A DNA stretch of 64,000 nt from Sympetrum striolatum (GCA_947579665.1 OX388349.1:20244459-20308458), one strand, 5' to 3'. Positions 35,862 to 46,797 are shown, counted from the stretch's first letter. Notes: generated by a model from the letters alone, not told the origin. Numbers and translations are program-made.

Positions 35862-36868
35862 TGTGGCCAGCACATGACTTTCTCCATATATAAGACGTAA
35901 ATATTTATCTACGACGGTAATTTCGAACTCCATATTGCATCTAAACTTGGAAGATGAGTGATTAATTTATATATTATTATCTTTTACGTCACAAACGTTA
36001 TAAATAATGTTTTTCGGGACATGGTCGATGAAAAACGATGAATTTGGCCTTTCGCCCACAGCGCCCACTAAAGTACATAGTCAACAACTTCCGGTTTATC
36101 AGTATTTCATGAATAACTCCTAAACAATCAGTGCTACAAGAATATGTTTCATACAAAAGTTATAGTAAATAGTATTTTCTTAAACATTTATAAATAATAG
36201 TATATACCTAAATATCATATTTATGGAGATATTTTGAATACCGGAAATGAGCTTTGAAAAATGAAGCTCGACTTCCGGTTAACCGATTTACTCCAAAAAC
36301 TAATCAACTCTAACGACACCAACCAAAATACTATATATGAAATTTGGTGTTGATTCGACAAATAGTTTTCATGTTAGAGCGCCCACAAAGTGCATAATCA
36401 TCTTCTTCCGGTTTACCAGTATTTCACGAATAACTCCTAATCAACCGGTGATACTAAAATATGTTAAATACAAAAGTTATAGTAAATTACATTATCTAAA
36501 ACTTTTATAAGGTATACAATATACCTATATATCATATTTATGGAGATATTTTGAAAACCGGAAATGTGCTTTAATGAATAAAGCTCGACTTCCGGTTGAC
36601 CGATTTACTCCAAAAACTAATCAACTCTGACAGCTCACACCACAGTACTATATATGAAGTTTGGTATTGATACGACTAATAGTTTTCACGTTAAAGCGCC
36701 CACTATCATACACACACACACACACACACACATACACACAGACATCATTCCGAAAATGGTCAAAACGTGGTCTAGGGGCCCCAAAACGTGTATTTCCGTT
36801 GAAATCTCGAAGTCGAATTTTTTCATGAAAACAATACTTTCTCTATACTTCGTATATGGAGAAAGTAA
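35862..36868 (+). repeat. RepA copy 2 (complete; CA tract 36,712-36,740)
   Basis: Same structure as copy 1: AATCTGATGTGGCCAGCACA start, two ~500-bp halves, CA tract, terminal hairpin. The insertion point is known because RepY copy 1 is the empty site: CCCAGAATATAAAAGTTATT there against CCCAGAATA, RepA, AAAGTTATTC here. Confidence 0.85.
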
Positions 36869-37632
36869 AAAAGTTATTCATTGTGTTTTTTTAAAGTGCC
36901 ACTTCTTATACATTTACTGTCATTCTGTTATCGGTGTTTACTTATGTTCTGTTTTGGCATTGTGATTGTCTTTGTGTTATTTGATAAGCTTCGTGTTAAT
37001 GTTACGCATTTTAGTATTACTTTCTGCAAAGAATATTTATCGGTGGTTTTAGAGCAATATACAATACATTTCTGTTATTTATGTTTAATCATCGTTTCCA
37101 AGAGCCAATTTTCCTTTCTGAAACTTGCAGCCGAATGGCCATCCGAGGAAGTGCTTCCCAGCTGATGCGACGCACAGTGGGGCCAAATCCCAAAAAGGTG
37201 GTCATTATGAGAAAAAAAAGTTCGGGGAAATGATTTCTTTTTACATGGTTGGCAAGCAAATTGTTTAAGCCGCAGAGAAATGCATTCGAAATGCAGGTAA
37301 GTATGCACATGTTTGTAAAAGTCAATAACAAAGTGAAAGGTTTGCTGCTCAGATGCCTAACCATGCTTTCAATGCGAAATTGCCTCATCTTCAAAATTTC
37401 TCTGCAGCTAAAACATTGGCGCAATTTGATATTCATTAAATAGAATTGACTTAGCAATGTTAGTGGATTTGAAATGATGTTTTACAATACCTCCGAAACA
37501 AAATTAACAATGTTATTAACGTAAAAAGTAACCACTAATTTGCACAAATTTCGTTCAAAAACAAAAATACAAACTTCATAAAGTTATAGTGTCCCGCATA
37601 GTCCTGCATTTATATATATATATATATATATA

Positions 37633-38745
37633 CAAGTAAAATGTAGCTTGCATACTGCAAGCAGATCGACAACACTAATTTCATATCGGCATCATATTGG
37701 GACGGACATCAAAAGAAAAATATAAAGGATTGAAATTATTCCTAAATTCGCTGCAACTTTATCGTCTGGCATCGAACCCGGTTCCTTCAGATCATACTTA
37801 CTATGCAGCACAACAGAACAAATCCATTTCTAACTATGTGTGAAAATTCAAGCAGAAATATTGGCTGCAACTGCCTCAAACGACGTCCTACTTTTCACAT
37901 ATATTCCTTATGTGAGAAATTGCAATGTGCTCTGGCATCGAACCCAGGAACAGCATGGTCTTATCTAAATTTTTTTCTTAAACCGAGTCTTAATATACAT
38001 CTTCTAGCAAAGCACGATTTTCCTATTATTTCAATTAATACATCAAAATAAATAATGAAAACTAACTCAATGCATTTTAAATGGGGGATATATTTACCAT
38101 CTGGCTTCGAACCCGGGTCTTTCTGGTAATACTTTCTATGCAGCACTAAAGAAGATCACATCCCTTAACCATGTGTGAAAATTCAAGGAGAAATATTAGG
38201 TGCAACTGCCTCAAATGACGCCCTACTTTTCCCTTATATTCCTTATGAGAGAAACGTTTATGTGCTCTGGCATTGAACCCAGGGACAGTAAGGTCTTATT
38301 AACCATTTTTTTCAAAAAACTATGCTTAATATACATCTTCCATATAAGCAAGAACTTTCTATCATTTCGATAAGTGCATGAAAAAAAATAATGAAAATCT
38401 ACCTCAATGTATTTCAAATGGCCAATTTTTGCATCGACCTAGCATCGAACGCAGGATATTTTCCATAAAAGTCATTTATGTTTTCGATAGACCATGACCA
38501 TATATATAGGCTCCTTGGGTTTCGATTCATTACCTATCCGGAAAGTATTTTTTTTAATTCCTGAAAATCAAAGCAATGCATTTAAACGGGAAAAATCCGG
38601 AATTTGGGGCCCTCTGGAATCGAACCTATGACACTGAGGTTCAAAATCACATTTTTTCTGGTGGTTACACGTTATGGCCAATACGTCGTAAAAATTTCAA
38701 GTCAATCACGCTTGTGGTTTAGGCTGTGAATTAGTATCCTATCTA
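37633..38745 (-). repeat. RepX copy 2
   Basis: Starts after a (TA)n run (37,611-37,632) with the GAGTAAAATGTAGCTTGCAT-type head and its hairpin, has T-arm-like boxes near 37,768, 37,938, 38,107, 38,273, 38,446 and 38,620, and ends before TATCTATC/(TA)n repeats (38,740-38,845). See block 1 for the family description. Confidence 0.75.
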
Positions 38746-38803
38746 TCTATCTATCTATATAGGTATATACATGAATGAATCCGGAGAAGCATCTATATAT
38801 ATT

Positions 38804-38845
<42 letters not shown>

Positions 38846-38847
<2 letters not shown>

Positions 38848-39815
38848 GAGTAAAATGTAGCTTGCATACTGCAAGCAGATCGGCAAAACTAATTTCATAT
38901 CGGCATCATATCGGGAATGTCCTCAAAAGAAAAAAATCTAATGTGGCACGCACATGACTTTCTCCATATGTATAAGATGTAAATATTTATCAACGACAGT
39001 ATTTTCGAACTCTATATTCCATCTAAACTTGGAATATGAGTGATTAATATATATATATATATTATTATCTTTGACGCCAATAACATGAATAATAATGTTT
39101 TACGGGACATGATCGATGAAAAACAATGAAATTGGCATTTCGCCCATAGAGCCCAGAGCGCCCACAAAGTACATAATCAGCAACTTCAGGTTTATCAGTA
39201 TTTCATGAATAACTCCTACACAATCAGTGATACAAAAATATGTTTCAACCAAAAGTTATAGTAAATTTATTTTCTAAAGCTTTTATTTATAATAGTATAT
39301 ACCTAAATATCATATTTATGGAGATATTTTGAAAACCGGAAATGAGCTTTGAAGAATACAGCTCAACTTCCAGTAAACCGATTTACTCCAAAAACTAATC
39401 AACTCTTAAGAAACTAAATAAATTACTATATATGAAATTTGGTGTTAATATAATGCATCGTTTTTAAGTTAGAGTGCCCACAAAGTACATAACGGCTACT
39501 TCCGGTTTATCGGTATTTCACGAATAACTCCTAATCAACCGGTGATACAAAAATATGTTAAATACAAAAGTTATAGTAAATTACATTATCTAAAACTTTT
39601 ATATGTAATATAATGCACGTATATATCATATTTATGGAGATATTTGAAAACCGGAAATGAGCTATAATGAATGAAGCTCGACTTCCGGTCAACCGATTTA
39701 CTCCAAAAACTAATCAACTCTGACAGCACACACCACAGTACTATATACGAAGTTTGGTATTAATACGACCAATAGTTTTCTCGATAGAGCGCCCACTAAC
39801 ACACACACACATACA

Positions 39816-39858
<43 letters not shown>

Positions 39859-40985
39859 ACAGACATCATTCCGAAAATAGTCAAAACGTGTTCTAGGGAC
39901 CCCAAAACATGTATTTCCGTTGAAATCTCGAAGTCGAATTTTTTCATGAAAACAATACTTTCTCTATACTTCGTATATGGAGAAATTAAAAAAAGGATTG
40001 AAATTTTTCTTAAAATTCGCTGAAATTTCATCGTCTGGCATCGAACCCGGATCTTACTGGTGAACTTACTATGTAGCACAATAGAAGATCTCCATCTCTA
40101 ACTATGTGTGAAAATTCAAGCAGAAATATTGGCTACAACTGCCTCAAAAGCCGCTCTAATGTTCACGAATGTAAATGGCTCTCGGGACTCGAACCAAGGA
40201 CGATCTTGGAAATTTAAAAAATGTTTCTGAAATTTATTAATGATCTCAATCCATATGCCAAATTTCAAGTTTCTATATTATTGGGAAAGGTTTCAAAATA
40301 ATTCCTAAAAATCGGATCAACTTCTGATTGCAGAGACACCTGGTGTCGAACCCAGGACACATTGATAGCTATGAATACATAGTTTGATTTGTTAAGACTG
40401 GTTCTTCTATCACGCTAAGTTTTAAGTCGATAGCATGCCGGGAAGTACCTAAAATTTGTTTCCGTTATCTCCGTAAGAAATGCATGGAGAAATGTAAATG
40501 GCGCCCTAGGATCGAACCAAGGACCATCAGCGAATATGTTAAATTTGATTATGAAATATATTTATAATCTCCAACTCCATGCCAAATTTCAAGTTTCCAT
40601 GCCATCGGGAAGGGGTCCAAAAAAAATCTTAAAAATCGCCAAAATACATTTTAAACGGCCGATTTTTGCCTCGACCTAGCATCGAACCAAGGATATTTTC
40701 CGTAAAACTCATTAATGTTTTCGATAGATCATGACCATATATAAAGGCTCCTAGATTTTCGATTCTCTACCTATCCCGGAAGTATTTTTTAAAAATTCCC
40801 GAAAATCACGCCAATGCATTTAAACGGGAAAAATCAGGACTTTGGGGCCCTCTGGAATCGAACCCATGACACTGAGGTGCAAAATCGCAATTTTTCTGGC
40901 GGTTACACTCTATGGCCAATATGTCGCAAAAATTTCAAGTCAATGACGCTTGTGGTTTGGCCTGTGAGTTTGTATCCTCTCTCTA
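38846..40985 (-). repeat. RepX copy 3, split by RepA copy 3
   Basis: The head 38,846-38,935 and the body 39,986-40,985 are one RepX unit interrupted by RepA. The uninterrupted junction can be read in copy 4 (41,080-41,110, CCTCAAAAGAAAAA followed directly by AGGATTTAATTTTTTC). Box positions: about 40,038, 40,187, 40,346, 40,508, 40,681 and 40,857. Confidence 0.75.
38936..39985 (+). repeat. RepA copy 3 (CA tract 39,800-39,862)
   Basis: Complete RepA inserted into an A-run of RepX copy 3. This is the second site in the window where RepA's borders are fixed by comparison with an empty site. Confidence 0.8.
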
Positions 40986-40999
40986 TATATATATATATA

Positions 41000-42095
41000 T
41001 GAATATACGAGTAAAATGTAGCTTGCATACTGCAAGCAGATCGACAACACTAATTTCATATCGGCATTATATCGGGACGGTCCTCAAAAGAAAAAAAAAA
41101 AGGATTTAATTTTTTCTTAAAATTCGCTGAAATGTCATCGTCTGGCATCGAACCCGGGTCTTACTGAAAACCTACTATGAAAAACAATAGATGATCACCA
41201 TCTCTAACTATGTGTGAAAATTCAAGCAGAAATATTGGCTACAACTGCCTCAAAAAACGCTCAAATGTTCACGCTTGTAAATGGCTCTCGGGACTCGAAC
41301 CAAGGACGATCTTGGAAATTTAAAAAATGTTTCTGAAAGTTATTATTGATCTCAATCTATATGCCAAATTTCAAGTTTCTATTTTATTGGGAAAGGTTTC
41401 AAAATAATTCCTAAAATTCGGATCAACTTCTTATTGCAGAGACACCTGGTGTCGAACCCAGGACACATTGATAGCTATGAATGCATAGTTTGATTTGTTT
41501 AGACTGGTTCTTCCATCATGCTAAGTTTTAAGTCGATAGCATGCAGGGAAGTACCTAAAACTTGTTTCCGTTATCTCCATAAGAAATGCATTGAGGAATG
41601 TAAATGGCCCTCTGGGATCGAACCAAGGAACATCAGGGGAAACATAAAAATCGATTATGAAATATATTTATGATATCTAACCCCATACCGAATTTCAAAT
41701 TTCCATGCCATCGGGAAAGGGTCCAAAAAAAATCTTAAAAATCGCCACAATACATTTTAAACGGCAGATTTTTGCATCGACCTAGCATCGAACCAAGGTT
41801 ATTTTCCGTAAAACTCATTTATGTTTTCGATAGATCATGACCATATATAAAGGCTCCCTGAGTTTTGATTCTCTACCTATCCGGGAAGTATTTTTTTTTT
41901 ATTCCCGAAAATCAAAGCAATGCATTTAAACGGGAAAAATCGGGACTTTGGAGCCCCCTGGAATCGAACCCATGACACTGAGGATCAAAATCGCAATTTT
42001 TCTGGAGGTTATACGTTATGGCCAATATGTCGTAAAAATTTCAGCTCAATCACTCTTGTGGTTTAGGCTGTGAGTTTGTATCCTCTCTATATATA
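41000..42095 (-). repeat. RepX copy 4 (uninterrupted reference copy)
   Basis: Complete and uninterrupted. Boxes near 41,145, 41,296, 41,450, 41,617, 41,790 and 41,963 give six monomers of 150-175 bp. The order of box variants (CGAACCCGGGTC, CGAACCAAGGACGATC, CGAACCCAGGACACATTG, CGAACCAAGGAACATC, CGAACCAAGGTTATTTTC, CGAACCCATGACACTGAG) is the same as in copy 3, so the repeat unit is the six-monomer block, not the monomer. Confidence 0.8.
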
Positions 42096-42190
42096 TATAT
42101 ATATGGATACATGAATGAATCCGGAGAAGCATCTATATATAATAGATATATGGATACATGAATGAATCCGGAGAAGCATCTATATATAAT

Positions 42191-42249
<59 letters not shown>
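42096..42249. repeat. (TA)n microsatellite with a duplicated 60-bp unit
   Basis: A unit containing GGATACATGAATGAATCCGG and AAGCATCTATATATAATAGA occurs twice, then runs into a (TA)n tract of about 60 bp. The same unit appears reversed at 55,125-55,187. Confidence 0.8.
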
Positions 42250-43682
42250 TGTAGTGGTTTTTCCCATCCGGTCGCTACATCCATTTTTATATTGCCAATA
42301 ACGTCCTTTTTTTTCTTTTTTGGGTTCTTAATATGTTTTTTTGTGTTTTATTGTTGTTAATCGTTGATGCAATGAAAGTGTTTATTATTCTTTTTGTGTG
42401 AATTGAGTGCGAATGCCAAAAGTCCTGGCAAGTGCGTGTATATCGCGTGTGTATTGTTTGACGACTAGCAGAAAGCTAACCCCCTCGCGCGAAGAAGTCC
42501 GCAGAGGGGAGGATTGTGCGTGTGACCCATAGAGTAAGGATGGAGTCTAGAGAATAGAGGACCCATCCTTACTCTGGTGTGACCGGTGTTCCTTTTAAAA
42601 AGGGCGGACGCTCTCTCTCGCGAGCTTTATAGCAATAGCTCTAGCTCTCAGTCAGTCGGTGCATACCTCTATGGGTCTTGCGCCCTGTCAATCTAAATAC
42701 TTTGGAAGAGACGAGGAGGACTCCCCAACGCAGCGTTCTCTCTCCCAATCAGCAGTTTCTCACCTTGGAAGCAGATTCCCCAAGTGTGGGATATACCCGG
42801 CCGCATTTGAGCCGCAGGAGGCTGCAGAGGAGAGGATTGTGCGTGTGACTGTGGACTTCTTCCTCAATTTCGACGAGGGCGATGTTCTAAGACTTTTCAA
42901 ACAGACCATGAGGTCGTAAAGTAAGACTCACCTGGCGTGACTGACTTAATTAGTGTTTTGGCGAACTATCAGTTCCATTGTTGCTTCGCTCCTGTTCGGA
43001 GTATAAAATTTCATTAGCAGCATTTTTGTACATGTATTATTTTGGGGGGAAATTTTGTTGATATATTTGTGTGATAGCTGTTTTGAAAGCTATGAGTACT
43101 ATTTTGGCTTTGATTCTGTTCGGAACATTCAATCTCATTCGCGGTATTATTGTGTATGTATTATTTTGGGGGGGAATATTTGTGTAAGATATTTTCTTAA
43201 TAGCTATTCTGAGACTATCTATTGTTCTTTTGATTTTGTTCGTGGTTGAGCCTGTTTTTTTTATGTGTAGCTTAGTGTGTGCGCGTCCTTTCTTTTGGGG
43301 AGTTTTGTAAATGTTATATTTTTTTGGGTTCACTGTTATTGTATCTCTATGTCAATTGAACGCAATAATTGGCCCAAAAGAAAAAGAGATTAAGTTATTG
43401 GCTTTCCATCGTAATCGGCGTCCCTTCCGGAGTCCCGCTGTCCGCGTGCCTGATAACGGGTAAGCACGATTTTGCAACGCCCGAGGAAAGGGATAATTTT
43501 AGGCTCGGCCCACGGAATCCTGCGAGAAAAGCAAATGGATTCATTCTGTTTTTTTTTTTCGGTTCATCCTATGACCAGCTATCCTTCTCCGCCTTTGCGT
43601 AAGATCGGAAAGGGATTTTTCTAGTGTGCGGTTCCAGGCACGTGAGCTAGCCGGCGAAGACTGGGCCGGAATCGCCACAACA
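42250..43682 (+). mobile_element. LTR-like block, ~1.43 kb
   Basis: Begins TGTAGTGG and ends CCACAACA, an imperfect TG...CA inverted pair, inside a (TA)n tract; flanking bases (TATAT / TATTA) do not prove a target duplication. The block is GC-rich in the middle. It holds a perfect 13-bp hairpin (AGAGTAAGGATGG 42,531-42,543 with its complement 42,563-42,575), a TTTTAAAAAGGGCGG/CTTTATAG promoter-like stretch, and a ~115-bp direct duplication with CTGTTCGGA and GTATTATTTTGGGGGG near 42,990-43,075 and 43,110-43,195. The 86-codon frame at 42,659-42,919 shows no known motif. A long solo LTR is the best guess. Confidence 0.4.
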
Positions 43683-43689
43683 TATTATT

Positions 43690-44285
43690 GTAGGCACATA
43701 TCTCAGCTATGAAATCCAAAAATAATTGGCCACCCCCAACCACCTCTCCGCTAGTAATTGATGAAATACGTGAGTAACCTCAGTATCCGTAAAGTATCCG
43801 AAGCGAGCACAGGCAGTAGGCATGGCACTTACTTATAAGGGAAACACCAGGTTTTTGGCTAACGTATTCGAACGAAACTTCCAGGGCACATTTTGTGCTT
43901 AAACATAGTTGACAGGGGTCTGACCGTTCAACTGAATGAGCCTTTTTTTATGAAAAATTAGCAACTGAAAATCGGAGTTAGGCAACCCCGCCACACACTT
44001 GCATTACCATATCGATATTGAGATTTTCCGCTTAGGAAATTATTTTCTTCCATATTTTACTGAAAACTTATCTTTATGCAATTAAATTTCATCTTCTTAC
44101 CTTCCAAGAATTCTGTACCTTTTAGTTAGCATTTATTGTAATGCACATAACGCCGCGCAGTGGGCTAGAATTGAAAAATGCTGGACAAAAATAGAAAAGT
44201 TGTTATTTTGAGTGCGGACTTCAAAACTTCGCTGTTGAATTCAAGTAAATGGTATTTCATAAGACAAATTAAGTTTAACAGAATA
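43690..44285. other. Transib interior, no frame recognised
   Basis: AT-rich, intron-like. At 44,152 CGCCG followed by CGCAGTGGG resembles a diverged Transib-type end, but it has no partner. Confidence 0.35.
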
Positions 44286-44289
44286 GCTT

Positions 44290-44690
44290 CTTTCGCTAGT
44301 GTTGTGCCGCTGAACTCGTGGCCAAAGGGAGTCTGAGATGAACTGTTCGGCAAAACAGCAGACCTGCATTTCCTATATTTTGTCGTCCTCCAAAGATCGA
44401 GTTCAAGAAGGAATCAAAACAGCATGCACAATTACAAGTTGAAAACTTGCCCAACGAGGAGAGGCAACTTTCACCATTGGAGACTGAAGTTAATGATAAT
44501 ACAATCAATGTTTCCTACAAGCTGTAACTTACTATGATTGACGGAAAGACGGAGAGATGCTCTCACGGACCCAATGTCAACACATCGGTGTTCAATCTGC
44601 AACGCTTCATCCACGGAGTTCAATAATGATGATGACAACAAATCTTGTCCAATAAAGGATGATTTCCAATATGTGAAGATTTTACGCGAA
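44290..44690 (+). pseudogene. Transib-type transposase fragment
   Basis: In order, with frameshifts: TSVVPLNSWPKG; QNSRPAFPIFCRPP then KIEFKKESKQ; NVSYKL, stop, LTMIDGK; DALTDPMSTHRCSICNASS then TEFNN. The series (SLVPLRL, WQNPRPSSTRFCRP, TMIDGK, ALTxTxSxxxCYxCGATxKEFN) is what I know from the large Transib-like transposase family of aphids, cnidarians and other invertebrates. The C-x2-C corresponds to the zinc-binding pair of the RAG1-like core. The catalytic acidic residues lie outside the readable part. At least two frameshifts and one stop, so it is dead. Family naming rests on remembered motif order, not on a search. Confidence 0.6.
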
Positions 44691-44948
44691 AGTGCTTGAG
44701 GAAGAAGACTATAGAGTACTTGTTCGTGTGATTGATGTTACATTCCGACCCTGATATTTCAAGTCAGGTTGTAATGTGTTCCAGAACATCAAAAGTTTAA
44801 TCTTTCGAGGCCTTGTAAATATCGTTTGTATCCTACCCAGCAGAATCCGGATTGGAAGATGATTTTTTGGACGGATCAGAGTCGGATAGTCAGTAGTGTT
44901 TGCGTGTATATGAGTGTGTATGAGTGTGTTTGCGCGTGCCTTTTCATA

Positions 44949-45423
44949 TTCTACGTCAGGGTTTCCCAAACTATGTTCCGCGGAACACCGGTGTTCCGCT
45001 GAACCTGAATAGGTGTTCCGCGACAATTTGGAATTTCAATATAGAATTGAAGAATAAATGTCATTAAATGCTTTATTGATTAATATTTTAAGTATTTATT
45101 ACAATATTATAGTGTTATATTAAAAAATTATTACCAAATAAATAATTTATTGTAATTAAATGATTTTTTAAATTATACAAGTAGAATTATAATCAATGGT
45201 ACAAGCCGTGACTTGGTGGAATTCCATATCAATGGAAAAATGTAAAACTCACTTAGTAAAAATTCCACAAAATATTTTGTGGAAATTTTACTAAGTGAGT
45301 GTTTCATTTTTCCATTGACAAGTAGAATTACCTAACCTAAAAATAAGCTTAGTGTTTCGTTAAACTTCCCAGGTTTGCGAAGTGTTCCATTGCAGAAAAA
45401 GTTTGGGAAACCCTGTTCTACGT
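44949..45423. mobile_element. hAT MITE (459 bp) with 8-bp target duplication and internal palindrome
   Basis: The element 44,957-45,415 begins CAGGGTTTCCCAAACT and ends with the inverse AGTTTGGGAAACCCTG, flanked by perfect TTCTACGT repeats (44,949-44,956 and 45,416-45,423). Just inside the left end is GTTCCGCGGAACACCGGTGT. The middle (about 45,229-45,320) is a long near-perfect palindrome centred on CCACAAAATATTTTGTGG. No coding capacity. Confidence 0.9.
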
Positions 45424-46070
45424 CAATAAACTGTGATATATTTATGTTTTACATAAATGTTTTTCTTAACTTCTCATATGTTCCTACCAAGATTGGAAAC
45501 AATAATTGTGTATATTTGTATAGTGTTTGTGTTAAGATGATTCTTTGGACGGGTGAGAGTCTGATTACAATAACTGTTTATATTACATTGTATATATAAA
45601 CAAATATTACATAAAACTTTAAAATTATATACACTTTGTGTGTACATTTTATAATGTATTTGCGTTACGATGTATGTATTAATATCTAAAAATAACTTGT
45701 TTGGAATGGTTTAAAAAAAAAAATACGATTAAAATTGTAATTATGGATTTAAAAAATCATATAAAATTATTAATTTACAATATCGAAAAAAATTGAAACA
45801 TTTTCACGAAAGAATAGTTTACAAATATCTGTTTCATATGCGTGACCGGCGATCACGATACCAATACTCACGCTATGTTATAGGCATGATATACAAATAT
45901 TGTTTTTTTTTGTCAAAATTGCGAAGATTTTTGCGAAAACTTAATTTTGAAAAATTTTCAATGCTATATTCGGAATTAGTGACCTCAAAAACTATTATAT
46001 ACCGGATTTCAAATCTATTAGATGAGATGTACTTGTTATGGCCATCTTTTAGGCATTTGGCCCCACTGTG
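45424..46070. other. Right part of the Transib interior
   Basis: AT-rich. A minus-strand frame of 130 codons (45,873-46,265) contains a Cys-rich segment but crosses the Transib right end and its target duplication, so it is unlikely to be a real gene. Confidence 0.4.
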
Positions 46071-46299
46071 CGACGCTGCAAAATGAGTAATAATCCGACA
46101 CGAGCTGCAAAACCTCTTTCTGCACAGCGCAATATCCAGAGTGAACATATTGGATGGTTCACAAATTTTTGTATTACAAACGCGTTTTCCATCAAGTGTA
46201 CAGTTTCCATTACTTACTTCACGATCTTTTCGATGTTCTACGAAAGCGTTATGAAGGTAATGCAATATTTTTTGATCCTCGGATTATCGCTTTCCTTTT

Positions 46300-46454
46300 T
46301 TACTTTCTCCATATACGAAGTATAGAGAAAGTATTGTTTTCATGAAAAAAATCAACTTCGAGATTTCAACGGAAATACATGTTTTGGGGTCCCTAGAACA
46401 CGTTTTGACCATTTTCGGAATGATGTCTGTGTGTATGTGTGTGTGTGTGTGTGT
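46300..46454 (-). repeat. RepA copy 4, 3' part (outside the Tx1 insertion)
   Basis: The RepA terminal hairpin, the CATTCCGAAAATGGT block (as its complement) and the start of the CA tract (GT on this strand, 46,426-46,454). It continues at 53,351 after about 6.9 kb of inserted retrotransposon sequence. Confidence 0.85.
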
Positions 46455-46797
46455 TATTATTATTATTATTATTATATTGCCAGATAGGGAAGTGAAACTG
46501 ATTCCAAATCTGGCGTAGGTCTTGGGGGCTGAGGCTTGGGGCCCGACACTCCCTTTGACCATCCTCTACCTTGACCGGTACGCAAAGTCCAGATCCAACT
46601 CCAGAACTTATCAATCAACATAAGTCCCATCCACTCTTTACCGGCCAGCCTTGTTCCCACACCCTAACACACTCCCAAACCCCCTCTCTAACCACATCCC
46701 AACCCACATCCCAACCCGCACCCTAACCCATACCCTAACCCACACCCATACCCTAACCCACACCCATACCCTAACCCACACCCATACCCTAACCCAA
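46455..46797 (-). repeat. 3' segment with (AAT)n tail and G-rich 18-bp tandem repeat
   Basis: On the minus strand: a degenerate array of an 18-bp unit (TATGGGTGTGGGTTAGGG, about 3.5 clear units at 46,731-46,797 and decayed units to 46,685), then ~200 bp of unique sequence ending in a hairpin (GCCAGAT/ATCTGGC) and seven AAT units before the outer CA tract. It is either the true 3' UTR of the Tx1 element or a separate 5'-truncated element that used the same CA target. The four-G-tract pattern could form a G-quadruplex in the sense strand. Confidence 0.6.

Larger units (their letters stand above)
34240..37120 (+). repeat. RepY copy 2, with two insertions
   Basis: The plus-strand partner of RepY copy 1. 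It is interrupted by about 505 bp at 34,511-35,020 and by a complete RepA at about 35,862-36,868. Removing both restores collinearity with copy 1. It contains a (GT)n run at 35,042-35,086 and a stretch ending GGTTCGAACCCAGACGGG near 35,210, which again has a T-arm-like box. Confidence 0.75.
37168..46075 (+). mobile_element. Decayed Transib (RAG1-related) transposon inflated by nested elements
   Basis: The element is 37,173-46,070. Left end: CACAGTGGGGCCAAAT; right end: its inverted copy ATTTGGCCCCACTGTG. The 16-bp perfect arms extend with about 75 percent identity to ~38 bp. The 5-bp direct repeat CGACG flanks it (37,168-37,172 and 46,071-46,075). Transib elements are known for CACAGTG-type heptamers (the likely origin of V(D)J signal heptamers) and CGNCG-like 5-bp duplications. 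A Transib-type transposase fragment lies inside on the plus strand (44,290-44,690). Subtracting RepX copies 2-4, RepA copy 3, the LTR-like block and a hAT MITE leaves about 2.3 kb, close to a normal Transib length. Non-nested parts otherwise hold only AT-rich, intron-like sequence. Confidence 0.65.

Noticed and set aside
37075..37457. 122- and 77-codon minus-strand frames resembling a Cys/His finger
   Set aside because: Spacing of Cys and His does not fit a C2H2 finger, and the frames straddle the Transib left end and its target duplication.
44147..44175. Second Transib-type end (CGCCG then CGCAGTGGG)
   Set aside because: Heptamer mismatch and no partner end or matching duplication found.
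45873..46265. 130-codon Cys-rich minus-strand frame
   Set aside because: It runs across the right end of the Transib element and the CGACG duplication, so it is a chance fusion.
46690..46797. Interstitial telomere
   Set aside because: The unit is 18 bp with mixed spacing, not (TTAGG)n, and lies at a retrotransposon 3' end.
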